Origin: Colwellia piezophila ATCC BAA-637
GTDB lineage: Bacteria > Pseudomonadota > Gammaproteobacteria > Enterobacterales > Alteromonadaceae
NCBI RefSeq assembly: GCF_000378625.1
Contig: NZ_KB905166.1
Location: forward strand, 1-64,000
DNA: 64,000 nt
Direction of reading: 5' to 3'
Each line of letters begins with the position of its first letter. Within the stretch, counting starts at the first letter, position 1. Below are positions 38,682 through 46,180 of the stretch, piece after piece. A program made the position numbers and the translations under genes. The notes beneath the pieces were generated by a model that did no database searches, had not been told where the DNA came from, and saw only the letters and a list, made by a program, of their open reading frames with translations.

Positions 38682-38749
38682 CGATCTTAAAATGTAGGTG
38701 CAAATTACCGGCTAACCGTGATAACAGACCTAAATAATAGGAAGAAGTT

Positions 38750-38902
38750 GTGGATATAAAAGTTGATGAACTACTAGAACCGTTCGCTAAAGCTGACAAA
38801 ATAGTATATCAGTTAGGGATTGTACTCATCGGTATCAAACTCATATTGGATGGTATAACAATGGTCGGAATCAGCTCTGTTGCCAAATCTGTAGCCCAAT
38901 AA
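38750..38902 (+). CDS. small single-TM protein upstream of pgpA
   Basis: A 50-residue frame starting at GTG with GGAAG 5 nt upstream. It is amphipathic at the N-terminus (DELLEPFAKADKI) and then has one hydrophobic helix (IVYQLGIVLIGIKLILDGI). Its TAA lies inside the sequence CAATAAAA, where PgpA-like coding begins in another frame, so translation of the two may be coupled. No homologue is known to me; it could be a small accessory membrane protein. Confidence 0.45.
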   Translation: MDIKVDELLEPFAKADKIVYQLGIVLIGIKLILDGITMVGISSVAKSVAQ

Positions 38903-38934
38903 AATACTTACTCTGGAAGTACCCGGTTCATTGG

Positions 38935-39378
38935 TTGGCCTATGGATTCGGCACCGGCCTCATGCCATTTGCACCAGGGACTTTCGGCACTCTGGTTGGC
39001 GTCGTCTTATTCTGGTTTATGGCATCGATGGCGGCGATTCCTTATGCCATTGTCGTCGCTATAATGTTTTTTGTTGGAATATTTATCTGTGGACAGACAG
39101 CACGAGATGTAGGCGCGATTGATCCCGGTTTTATTGTCTATGATGAGGTTGTTGGGTTTCTAGTCGCGATGTTCATGCTGCCAGCCGAAGGGCGCTGGAT
39201 CGTGAGCGGTTTTGTTGTTTTTCGCATATTCGATATCTGGAAGCCATTTCCGATCCACTGGGTTGAAGATAAATTGGGTCTTGGCTCTGGCATCATGACG
39301 GACGATGTCATTGCGGGTCTTTACACCTTAATTATTTTGCATACGGCTCGACTGTTGATCGAACGATTTGTTAGCTGA
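38935..39378 (+). CDS. pgpA: phosphatidylglycerophosphatase A
   Basis: Removes the terminal phosphate of phosphatidylglycerol phosphate in the inner membrane. Family landmarks: YGFGTGLMPFAPGTFGTLVGV, DPGFIVYDEVVGFLVAM, RIFDIWKPFPIHWVE and GSGIMTDDVIAGLY with its acidic residues. The frame is open further upstream and the residues KYLLWKYPVHW just before 38935 also fit the family, but no ATG, GTG or TTG precedes them; the only initiation-like codon there is ATA at 38899, overlapping the stop of the small frame. The TTG at 38935 is the first standard start. The gene ends 9 bases before the next lipid kinase. Confidence 0.85.
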   Translation: MAYGFGTGLMPFAPGTFGTLVGVVLFWFMASMAAIPYAIVVAIMFFVGIFICGQTARDVGAIDPGFIVYDEVVGFLVAMFMLPAEGRWIVSGFVVFRIFDIWKPFPIHWVEDKLGLGSGIMTDDVIAGLYTLIILHTARLLIERFVS

Positions 39379-39387
39379 GGAAATATA

Positions 39388-40275
39388 ATGGCTGAATCCA
39401 CCATATTAGTATTGCATCGTAAATCGGTGAATGAGCCTTATGTTAAAGAAGCGATAAAGAAGGTAAAAAAAGAGGGCTACGATTTACGTGTGTTGGTGCC
39501 GTTTAATAAGTCCGAAAAACCACGTATCGTACAGGAAGCAATAAACAGCGGTGCTACTAGGATTATTGCAGGTGGTGGAGATGGCACCATTAATGCGGTC
39601 GTTAACGCGATTGTTGGTGATGGCAAGATTAAGCCCGATCTGACACTTGGCATTTTGCCATTAGGAACCGCAAATGATTTTGCGCGCGGCTGCAAACTGC
39701 CGGTTGACGATTTGGCTGAGTGCCTGCGTATCGGCTGCGAACGCGAGGGTCGTGAAATCGATATTGGTGTGCTGAACGGTCGCAATTTCATAAATGTCGC
39801 AAGTTTGGGCTTTGGCGCAGAAATAACGGCAACGACACCCATCAAGCTGAAGAAGGCACTGGGAGGTGCGGCCTACACTTTGGTAGGCATGGTCAAGGTG
39901 ATGGATCTGTCTTCCTACGAATGCCGTGTTAAAATCCCGGGAGAGGCGGCCATCGAGGGCAGCATGTATTTCGCTGCTGTTGCTAACAATCACTATGCTG
40001 GTGGAGGTTTCGACATTGCACCCTTGTCGAAAATTGACGACGGATTGCTCGATCTTGTAGCAATCAGAGCAGATCGTGGTTTGCAATTGAAACACATCAT
40101 CAAAGAACTTGAAGATCCAATGAATCCGGACAATATACATATCGTATATCGACAGCTTGCTGAGTTTACAATCGAGTCGGACATTAAACTGCATTGCAAC
40201 CTCGACGGCGAGCCAATGCACAAAAAGATATTGCGTTTTAGTATTCGACCGCGACATCTGAAAGTAGCATTCTAA
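39388..40275 (+). CDS. YegS/DAGK-type lipid kinase, copy 2 (divergent)
   Basis: 295 residues with AGGGDGTINAVVNAI, LPLGTANDFARGC, VASLGFGAEIT and HCNLDGEPM, the diacylglycerol-kinase/YegS motifs. AGGAAATATA sits just before the ATG. It is only distantly similar to the kinase at 36514 and is visibly more GC-rich, like its neighbours pgpA and brkB, so the three look like an imported operon. With PgpA it would act on phosphatidylglycerol- or diacylglycerol-type lipids. Confidence 0.9.
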   Translation: MAESTILVLHRKSVNEPYVKEAIKKVKKEGYDLRVLVPFNKSEKPRIVQEAINSGATRIIAGGGDGTINAVVNAIVGDGKIKPDLTLGILPLGTANDFARGCKLPVDDLAECLRIGCEREGREIDIGVLNGRNFINVASLGFGAEITATTPIKLKKALGGAAYTLVGMVKVMDLSSYECRVKIPGEAAIEGSMYFAAVANNHYAGGGFDIAPLSKIDDGLLDLVAIRADRGLQLKHIIKELEDPMNPDNIHIVYRQLAEFTIESDIKLHCNLDGEPMHKKILRFSIRPRHLKVAF

Positions 40276-40287
40276 GTTTTGTATTCT

Positions 40288-41157
40288 ATGAAGATGTTGA
40301 CATCAATTGTCACCAGGTTGAACAGGCTTCACGACTGGGCGATTGAAAGACCTTATCTCGGAGTCCTGGTTCGTGCCACCGACAGCGGACTAGAGCATCA
40401 GAGTAAGGACAGTGCCGCTGCTATTGCTTATTACACTCTTTTATCACTTTTTCCACTAATTCTCGGCCTTATCTCTATTGGTGGCTATTTCTTAACGTCA
40501 TCTGAGATTCAGTTGTGGATGAACGATCTGATCGTCAAGCTACTTCCGGTTAGTGCGGAGTTTGTTACGCAGAATATTGACTCTTTAGTACGAATTCGTG
40601 GCGCCGCTGGTATAACCAGCGTAGTTGTATTGATGTGGTCTGCCAGTAAGGTGATTGGCGCACTGAGCCGGGCAATCAATTGCTCCCTAGGAATGAAGCG
40701 AAACTTCGCAGTTTACTTGTCACCATTTCGTTATTTCGGGTTAACATTGATCATTGCATTATTAGCCTTAGTGACCTTGGCAATATCACCAACGGCGGAA
40801 TTATTGTCCGAACTCAAGCTGGATGTGCTCGGTTCTAAGTGGAATATGGCATTGGACATCATTACTAACCGCGGAGTGGGTTATATGACTACGGGTATAC
40901 TGGTTAGTGCCTTGTATATATTATTACCCTACCGACGTTTGCCGTGGCGTGATTTGCTACCGGGGCTTTTGGTTGCCATAGCATTGATTGAAACTGGAAA
41001 AATGCTCTTTATCTGGTATGTGGAAACGGCGGCAAACTATAGTGCCGTGTACGGGTCGCTGTCCTCTATTATAGTACTGTTGATTTGGGTTTATTTTTCT
41101 GCTCGCGTTGTGCTATTAGGGGCAGAAATTATTGGCGTCATCAGAACAGACAAATGA
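40288..41157 (+). CDS. YihY/BrkB family membrane protein
   Basis: About 289 residues with six TM helices in the YihY pattern: DSAAAIAYYTLLSLFPLILGLISIGGYF, LMWSASKVIGALSRAINCSLG, LYILLPYRRLPWRDLLPG and the C-terminal YSAVYGSLSSIIVLLIWVYFSARVVLLGAEI. Function of the family is not settled; it is not RNase BN despite old names. I prefer the ATG at 40288; an in-frame TTG at 40279 is possible. It follows the lipid kinase by about a dozen bases, as the last gene of the pgpA operon. Confidence 0.88.
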   Translation: MKMLTSIVTRLNRLHDWAIERPYLGVLVRATDSGLEHQSKDSAAAIAYYTLLSLFPLILGLISIGGYFLTSSEIQLWMNDLIVKLLPVSAEFVTQNIDSLVRIRGAAGITSVVVLMWSASKVIGALSRAINCSLGMKRNFAVYLSPFRYFGLTLIIALLALVTLAISPTAELLSELKLDVLGSKWNMALDIITNRGVGYMTTGILVSALYILLPYRRLPWRDLLPGLLVAIALIETGKMLFIWYVETAANYSAVYGSLSSIIVLLIWVYFSARVVLLGAEIIGVIRTDK

Positions 41158-41319
41158 ACAGAAAAATCTCCTATCAAGGTATAAATAATCTCATTCAATG
41201 AGATGTTAAAGTTTTGCCCTATACTGCCATATATGGTTGCCCAAATTGCAAGGTTTAACATTTGATAAGAAAAGCAGATTTTCTGATGGCGAAATGATTA
41301 ATATTACCAACACCAAGCC

Positions 41320-42105
41320 TCAATACACTTGAGCAACAAAATTGTGCTCACCCCTGCAAAGTTTATCATTATAGGCATGATGTAACTCTGGTACGGGTAA
41401 ATAAATTTCTTTCTCTGGTAACTCTTCATAGGGAATTGTTTCTAGAATATGCGAGATACAATTTAATCTTGCCTTGCGTTTGTCATCAGCATCGACAATA
41501 AACCAGGGGGCATGTTGCGTATCAGTAGCCTCAAGCATCCTGTCTCTGGCTTTAGAGTATTGATACCAATACCGTCGTGAATCTAAATCCAAAGCACTTA
41601 ATTTCCAGTGTTTTGTGGGTGTGTCAATTCGTGAACGAATACGTTTTTCTTGCTCTTCACTACTAACATCTAGCCAATACTTTAATAATATAATACCTTC
41701 TCTCACCATTTCTTCTTCTAATAGAGGTGTGTTTAACAAAAATTGCTCCGTTTCAAGCTCAGAACAAAAACCCATAACAGACTCAACACCTGCCCGGTTA
41801 TACCAAGAGCGATCAAATATTACGATCTCACCTGCAGATGGAAAACACTCTATATAACGTTGAGCATACATCTGGGTTTTTTCTCTATCACTGGGAGCAG
41901 GTAGTGCCTCTACCCGAAATACTCTGGGGCTGACTCTTTCCATCATCGCTTTGATTACACCTCCCTTGCCGGCAGCGTCTCTACCCTCAAATACGATAAC
42001 AACTTTTTGACCAGTGCGTTTTACCCACTCCTGCAGAGCTATTAATTTTGACTGCAATTCTTCAAGTGACTGTTCATAATCAGACTTTCTAATAATTGAT
42101 CCCAT
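41320..42105 (-). CDS. ppk2: polyphosphate kinase 2
   Basis: 261 residues, a one-domain PPK2: Walker A FEGRDAAGKGGVIKAMMERV, lid/motif APSDREKTQMYAQRYIE, Walker B VIFDRSWYNRAGVE, and the C-terminal DADDKRKARLNCISHIL. It transfers phosphate between polyphosphate and nucleotides in the cytoplasm. GAGAG precedes the ATG. The promoter has two TGTGTG repeats 21 bp apart (42172-42199), so it is probably co-regulated with the hdeD genes. It faces the pgpA operon tail to tail. Confidence 0.93.
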   Translation of the reverse strand: MGSIIRKSDYEQSLEELQSKLIALQEWVKRTGQKVVIVFEGRDAAGKGGVIKAMMERVSPRVFRVEALPAPSDREKTQMYAQRYIECFPSAGEIVIFDRSWYNRAGVESVMGFCSELETEQFLLNTPLLEEEMVREGIILLKYWLDVSSEEQEKRIRSRIDTPTKHWKLSALDLDSRRYWYQYSKARDRMLEATDTQHAPWFIVDADDKRKARLNCISHILETIPYEELPEKEIYLPVPELHHAYNDKLCRGEHNFVAQVY

Positions 42106-42171
42106 AATGACTCTCGCTTTTGAGTGGTTAAGATAACGAGAGAAACAGTATCAATAATGTGAGAGTTGTGA

Positions 42172-42199
42172 TGTGTGCTTGTTTAACATCAATGTGTGT
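42172..42199 (-). promoter_or_regulatory. 21-bp-spaced TGTGTG pair (ppk2 promoter)
   Basis: TGTGTGC at 42172 and TGTGTGT at 42193, 21 bp apart and in the same orientation to the gene as in the other promoters. A GATACT hexamer (42152-42147 on the coding strand) starts after a 19-nt gap. Confidence 0.6.
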
Positions 42200-42265
42200 A
42201 CCACATTGTGATAAACCCCAAATGTTTCTACATGAGTATGAAGTGGCTAATTTTACTTGGCCACT

Positions 42266-42586
42266 TCACTCAATAAACAAAAAAAGGTCAATAGCAACTA
42301 AGAAAATACTCGATATCATGCTTTGTGTTGAGTCAGCAATATACGCTAAAAGGTTAGTCATATTTATATTTATATTTATATTGGAAAATAACTCACTAAC
42401 TAGAACATCAAGTTTCAATCCCGTTAATTGAGAGAGTTGAACGATTAAATGTTCCAATTTTTGTTGATTAAAAGCTGCTGCTTCTACTAAATTATCCGTT
42501 TGTGTAACCATTGTTTGGTAAAAAATAACATCATAATCTACAGGGTTATGATAACGCCTTGCGATATAAACCACTTGGGTAAAGGT
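42266..42586 (-). pseudogene. fragment of an AI-2E family transporter gene
   Basis: Closely matches about 45690-46000, the middle of the intact transporter gene, in the same orientation: the translation SQLTGLKLDVLVSELFSN and ADSTQSM reappear. The fragment contains an expanded TTTATA repeat near 42360-42385 (NINININ in the protein). At about 42587 the sequence switches abruptly into the interior of a YegS-type gene on the opposite strand. Both ends of the transporter gene are missing. Confidence 0.8.
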
Positions 42587-43361
42587 GATGTTGCTCGATT
42601 GGTTAAAGAAGCCCGTGATGAAGGTTGTCAGCGGCTTATTGTTGGTGGTGGCGATGGTACCGTAAAAGAAATCGTTGAAGCCTTGATGCACCAATCTTTC
42701 AGGGGTAGGCTCGAACTCGCTATATTACCCCTTGGCACCGCCAATGATTTTGCCACCGCTTGCACCATTCCTAGTGATTTCTTTTCTGCTCTAAGACTTG
42801 CTCAACAGGGAAAACCCTCTCTGGTTAATTGTGTCAAAGCGAATGAGCATTTTTTATTAATGTTGCTAGTGGCGGTTTTGGTGAACATGTGACGACAAGT
42901 AGGCCTGTTGCACTCAAAAAATTTCTTGGTGGTGGTGCTTATACCCTTAATGGCTTAGTACAAGCGCTAAATTTCTCTCCTTAGCCAGGAGAACTTATTT
43001 TACCCGATATATCACTACCGGGTAATGTAATTGTGGGCGCGGTATGTAACTCAAAATAAGCCGGAGGAGGGCAGAAGTTAGCCCCAATGAACTTATTGAT
43101 GATGGTTTACTTGATATTGTAGCTCTACTCAGTTCTCCTAAAGAAGATATCTTACAAGTCGTTGATGAGTTACTTAATCCTGAAATAAAGGGTGATTATG
43201 TCAAAAGGTTTCGTGTGCTGTGGGCTAAGTGGCAGGCAAAAATTGAGATACAAACAAACTTAGATGGTGAGCCTATTAAGGAAAATGACATTTTTTATCA
43301 GGTAATGCCACAAGCAATTAATTTGGTTTTACCAGAACATTTTCCGGTATTAATAATTTGA
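42587..43361 (+). pseudogene. decayed YegS-type lipid kinase, 5' end missing
   Basis: Matches 36631-37410 (copy 1) but lacks the first 39 codons, has a frameshift near 42855 in the [10 protein letters not shown] region, and has stops near 42984 and 43057. VGGGDGTVKEIVEALM and LPLGTANDFATAC are still readable. The first 130 codons are open from about 42500 but begin within transporter-derived sequence. It lies beside hdeD copy 2 just as copy 1 lies beside hdeD copy 1. Confidence 0.85.
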
Positions 43362-43379
43362 TTTTAATGGAAAACAAAA

Positions 43380-43407
43380 GGCCTACGGGGGTTTTGCCCT
43401 GTAGGCC
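43380..43407. terminator. terminator hairpin between YegS remnant and hdeD copy 2
   Basis: GGCCTACGGGG, short loop, CCCTGTAGGCC (one mismatch in the stem). It occupies the same position as the hairpin at 37444 in the first copy, but the stem sequence is different. Confidence 0.65.
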
Positions 43408-43432
43408 GAAGTATTGTTACTATTCAATAGAA

Positions 43433-44086
43433 TTATACTGTTTGAGTTGATGTTAGTGTGTCCTCAGTCTTTGTGTCGCTTTGGGTTTGAGAGCTCGTTA
43501 AAGAAGTCTCATTAAATTCGCTTACATCGTCTATCGAATTGATAAAGCCAAAACCTGTTGCCGCCAGTAAAACCAAGTTAAAGCCAGTAAAAATAAACCG
43601 TACACCAACTAAAGTACCGACAATATAAAAGCTAGATAAAGGCCACTGAGCAATTAATAAACCAGCTAACACTAAACTGATAATGGCACTGAATAACATC
43701 CAGCCCCAGGCTTTATTTTTACGCCCTTCATAAGTGGCAACAAGTCCTAATATACCATCAATAACAAAGTAACTTACCGCCATCATAGCTAAAGTATATA
43801 AGTTTCCTACAGGGTGAATGAACATAAATACACCAAATAGCATTACCAGGATACCGGATATAAAACTCAGTACCTTGTGAAGGATTTTCTCTTTGCTAAA
43901 GGCAAATATACTCATGGTTATACCAGTAGCAACCATAGTTAAACTCACAAAGTTCGCAATGGCTAAGCCGGATAAAAAGGGCAAGCTAATGCAAAGTAAA
44001 CCAATTAGAGATAATGTGATACCGCCTGCCACATGTAGTTTTGCGTTATTTTTTAGCAATTTTAATAATGTATCCATGATATTCAC
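43433..44086 (-). CDS. HdeD-family (DUF308) membrane protein, copy 2
   Basis: 217 residues, same length as copy 1 and very similar over the membrane part; differences cluster in the C-terminal tail (SEFNETSLTSSQTQSDTKTEDT versus its counterpart). Six hydrophobic segments, inner membrane. The ribosome site, leader and operator repeats up to 44210 are almost identical to copy 1. Unlike its YegS neighbour this copy has stayed open, which suggests it is kept by selection or is recent. Confidence 0.85.
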   Translation of the reverse strand: MNIMDTLLKLLKNNAKLHVAGGITLSLIGLLCISLPFLSGLAIANFVSLTMVATGITMSIFAFSKEKILHKVLSFISGILVMLFGVFMFIHPVGNLYTLAMMAVSYFVIDGILGLVATYEGRKNKAWGWMLFSAIISLVLAGLLIAQWPLSSFYIVGTLVGVRFIFTGFNLVLLAATGFGFINSIDDVSEFNETSLTSSQTQSDTKTEDTLTSTQTV

Positions 44087-44157
44087 CTTTTAAAGTAGTT
44101 ATATAGATTAGCCGTTGAGCTGACCAATCTATTATTGATTATGATGAAGACTAGGTC

Positions 44158-44185
44158 TGTGTACTTTTACTGAATGTTTGTGTGC
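44158..44185 (-). promoter_or_regulatory. 21-bp-spaced TGTGTRC pair (hdeD copy 2 promoter)
   Basis: TGTGTAC at 44158 and TGTGTGC at 44179. This promoter is a duplicate of the one at 38271-38298, so it is not independent support for the motif. Confidence 0.65.
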
Positions 44186-44386
44186 ATAAAAAGTGTATTA
44201 GGTTGAGCAATAACATTTCGCCATCAGTTGCTTTTGAATGACGGAGCAGCTTTTTCCCTTGGTTAGCTATTAATATACTGGTGTAATTTGTAGAGGGGGA
44301 AATGCTTTATACATATTATAAGTTAACAAGTTTTATTGATGAGGAAACAGCAGCTTTGTTAACTAAGATACTCATTTATTGTCAGT

Positions 44387-44435
44387 TTACACATGGGCTG
44401 TGTTAATTCACACAAACGTTCAGTTATTGTACACA
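44387..44435 (+). promoter_or_regulatory. 21-bp-spaced operator array, three copies (coiled-coil gene promoter)
   Basis: TTACACA at 44387, TCACACA at 44408 and GTACACA at 44429, i.e. TGTGTRC-like on the minus strand, each 21 bp apart. TATCAT at 44457 (5 of 6 to TATAAT) starts after a 21-nt gap, the same geometry as for hdeD. The ACTGAACGTT spacer also resembles ACTGAATGTT of the hdeD promoter. Confidence 0.7.
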
Positions 44436-44558
44436 TCCAACCTTGTTTTTTTTAGATATCATTAATCTCGTTCAAGTAAGCAGCAACTAAATTAAAGCTA
44501 CTTATTTACTAAATCAAACTAAACTAAACAACTCTATAATAAATTAAAGGTGAGGATT

Positions 44559-45020
44559 ATGACTACTATCGAAACCATAAAAGCTGAGATTAATGAACAA
44601 ATGAACCACGTTCAAATGAAAACAGATGAAATAAAGCTGCAAGTTGCGCTGGGCGAAGCTGAACTAAATGATAGCATAATCGCTAAGCGTAAAGAGGCGG
44701 CGGTAGCAGCAACGGAATTAAGTGACTATTTAACCGATATTGGAGCTTCTTTCGGCGATGTCAAAGATAACATCTCGGCTAATGTAGATAACTTAAAACT
44801 ACAAGTCGCTTTAGGAAAAATGGACAGTAAAGACGTTATCATAGAAGCTAAAGCTGAGCTGATTAAGTCGACAGAACAGTTTGAAAAATCCCTAGAAAAA
44901 ACCAAGTCTATCCAGGCTGAAAAAGTAGAGCAAGTTAAGGACAAGGTTTCAAACTACATGACAAAAGTATCAAGCTTAAAAGCCAGCATTGAAGCAAAGA
45001 TAGAGAATTTTACTGATTAG
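44559..45020 (+). CDS. coiled-coil protein with two KLQVALG repeats
   Basis: About 153 residues, highly charged, helical throughout, no signal peptide or TM segment. Two related units are visible: IKLQVALGEAELNDSIIAKR near residue 26 and LKLQVALGKMDSKDVIIEAK near residue 83. The ATG at 44559 is preferred because AAAGGTGAGG lies just upstream; a GTG at 44550 is within that site. No family is recognised; apolipoprotein-like or YtxH/CsbD-like stress proteins look similar in composition. Its promoter shares the 21-bp operator with hdeD and ppk2. Confidence 0.7.
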   Translation: MTTIETIKAEINEQMNHVQMKTDEIKLQVALGEAELNDSIIAKRKEAAVAATELSDYLTDIGASFGDVKDNISANVDNLKLQVALGKMDSKDVIIEAKAELIKSTEQFEKSLEKTKSIQAEKVEQVKDKVSNYMTKVSSLKASIEAKIENFTD

Positions 45021-45076
45021 CTAAGTATTATTATTTTATGATGCTGCCAACTGTAGTTCTTATTCATGAATTCTTG

Positions 45077-45109
45077 AAACATAAGTGATAAAAAATATCA
45101 CTTATGTTT
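45077..45109. terminator. 14-bp-stem terminator of the coiled-coil gene
   Basis: AAACATAAGTGATA, 5-nt loop, TATCACTTATGTTT with T-rich ends on both strands. It overlaps the last codons of the converging AI-2E transporter gene and probably serves both. Confidence 0.8.
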
Positions 45110-46163
45110 TCGAGTTTCTATTGTCTTGTTCAATTAACAATTGCCCGTCAGCGGACATTAATATTGCAATCCACTTGGTTTCATCTATATGAGAAAATAG
45201 AATGGCTGTTGCGACCATTAATGGGATGGCTAAAAACATACCGGCAATACCCCAAATAAAGCCCCAAAAACTTAAAGAAATAAGTATCATAAAAGCACTT
45301 AAATTCAGACTCTTGCCCATTATTGCCGGCTCTATAATATTGCCAATAACAAATTGAATAATGACCAAACAGGTTATAATCAATGCGATGTGTGACAAGC
45401 TATCAAATTGTAAACTAATTAGTATGCTCGGAAAAAATACTGCGAGGGCAGAGCCAATATTAGGGATGAAATTTAATAAAAAGGTGCTAATGGCCCATAA
45501 CTCGGCGAAATCAACGTCAAACATGACGAATACTAAATAACATAGCAGAGATGTTAGCGCACTGATGGCACTTTTTAGCCTTATGTAGCGTTTGATTAGC
45601 AAAGTACTACTTTTGAAAATGGATTGAATTAAGGTAAATCGGTCAGAAAGATTTTTTAAAGCGATGATTTTTGCCTTGGCATGACTTTGCTCAATAAACA
45701 AAAAAGCAAGATAAATAGTGACTAAGAAAACACTGGAAAGCATGCTTTGGGTTGAGTCAGCAACATAAGCTAAAAGTTCAGTGATGTTTATATTGGAAAA
45801 TAACTCACTAACTAGAACATCAAGTTTCAGCCCGGTTAGTTGAGATAGTTGCACAATTAAGTGGGCAAACTTTTCTTGATAAAAAGGTGCAGCTGCAACT
45901 AATTTATCAGTTTGTATAATCATTACCTGGTAAAAAAACAACAACAGAAACGAAAAGACAAGGATAACGCCTAGCGATATAAGCCACTTGGGTAAAGGTA
46001 TTTCAAATATTTTTATTGATTTTAACTTCGTCGCTAACGCATCAATGAGCATCCAAACTAACAATGCGACAACAATGGGTACTATGAGTGGCTTGCCAAG
46101 TATTAGTAGGGTAATAATTACTAAAAACAATATTAAACGAATAGTAAGCTTTTCAATAGTCAT
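45102..46163 (-). CDS. AI-2E family transporter (PerM/TqsA type)
   Basis: 353 residues, about eight TM helices. Family features: IVPIVVALLVWMLIDALA at the N-terminus, the long central cytoplasmic/periplasmic helix region, and the C-terminal LLNFIPNIGSALAVFFPSIL, GNIIEPAIMGKSLNLSAFMILISLSFWGFIWGIAGMFLAIPL. Members export small molecules or ions; the substrate here is unknown. It lies 17 bases after the stop of 46181-46660, probably one operon. A fragment of a second copy is at 42266. Confidence 0.9.
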   Translation of the reverse strand: MTIEKLTIRLILFLVIITLLILGKPLIVPIVVALLVWMLIDALATKLKSIKIFEIPLPKWLISLGVILVFSFLLLFFYQVMIIQTDKLVAAAPFYQEKFAHLIVQLSQLTGLKLDVLVSELFSNINITELLAYVADSTQSMLSSVFLVTIYLAFLFIEQSHAKAKIIALKNLSDRFTLIQSIFKSSTLLIKRYIRLKSAISALTSLLCYLVFVMFDVDFAELWAISTFLLNFIPNIGSALAVFFPSILISLQFDSLSHIALIITCLVIIQFVIGNIIEPAIMGKSLNLSAFMILISLSFWGFIWGIAGMFLAIPLMVATAILFSHIDETKWIAILMSADGQLLIEQDNRNSKT

Positions 46164-46180
46164 GAGTTAACCTTGTTGAT

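Larger units (their letters stand above)
38200..38749. other. 550-bp intergenic region with operator repeats and IS256 remnant
   Basis: Bases 38200-38324 are the hdeD promoter and are repeated almost exactly at 44087-44210. From 38392 a transposase remnant follows (listed separately). The last 70 bases lead into the small open frame at 38750. Confidence 0.55.

Noticed and set aside
39477..40257. Long minus-strand frames (122 and 198 codons) opposite the lipid kinase
   Set aside because: They overlap a clear DAGK-family gene and give low-complexity Ser/Cys-rich translations typical of antisense shadows.
41180..41220. ATCTCAT/ATGAGAT hairpin as a terminator for brkB and ppk2
   Set aside because: Only 7 bp, AT-rich and without a T-tract.
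42350..42386. TTTATA hexanucleotide repeat as a phase-variable tract
   Set aside because: It is in a transporter pseudogene fragment and the unit is a multiple of three, so it has no frame effect.
44380..44420. CRP or FNR palindrome (TGTGT-TAAT-TCACA)
   Set aside because: The inverted pair occurs only in this promoter and has N4 rather than CRP spacing; the 21-bp direct repeat is the feature shared by all promoters. It is noted in case the regulator is CRP-like.
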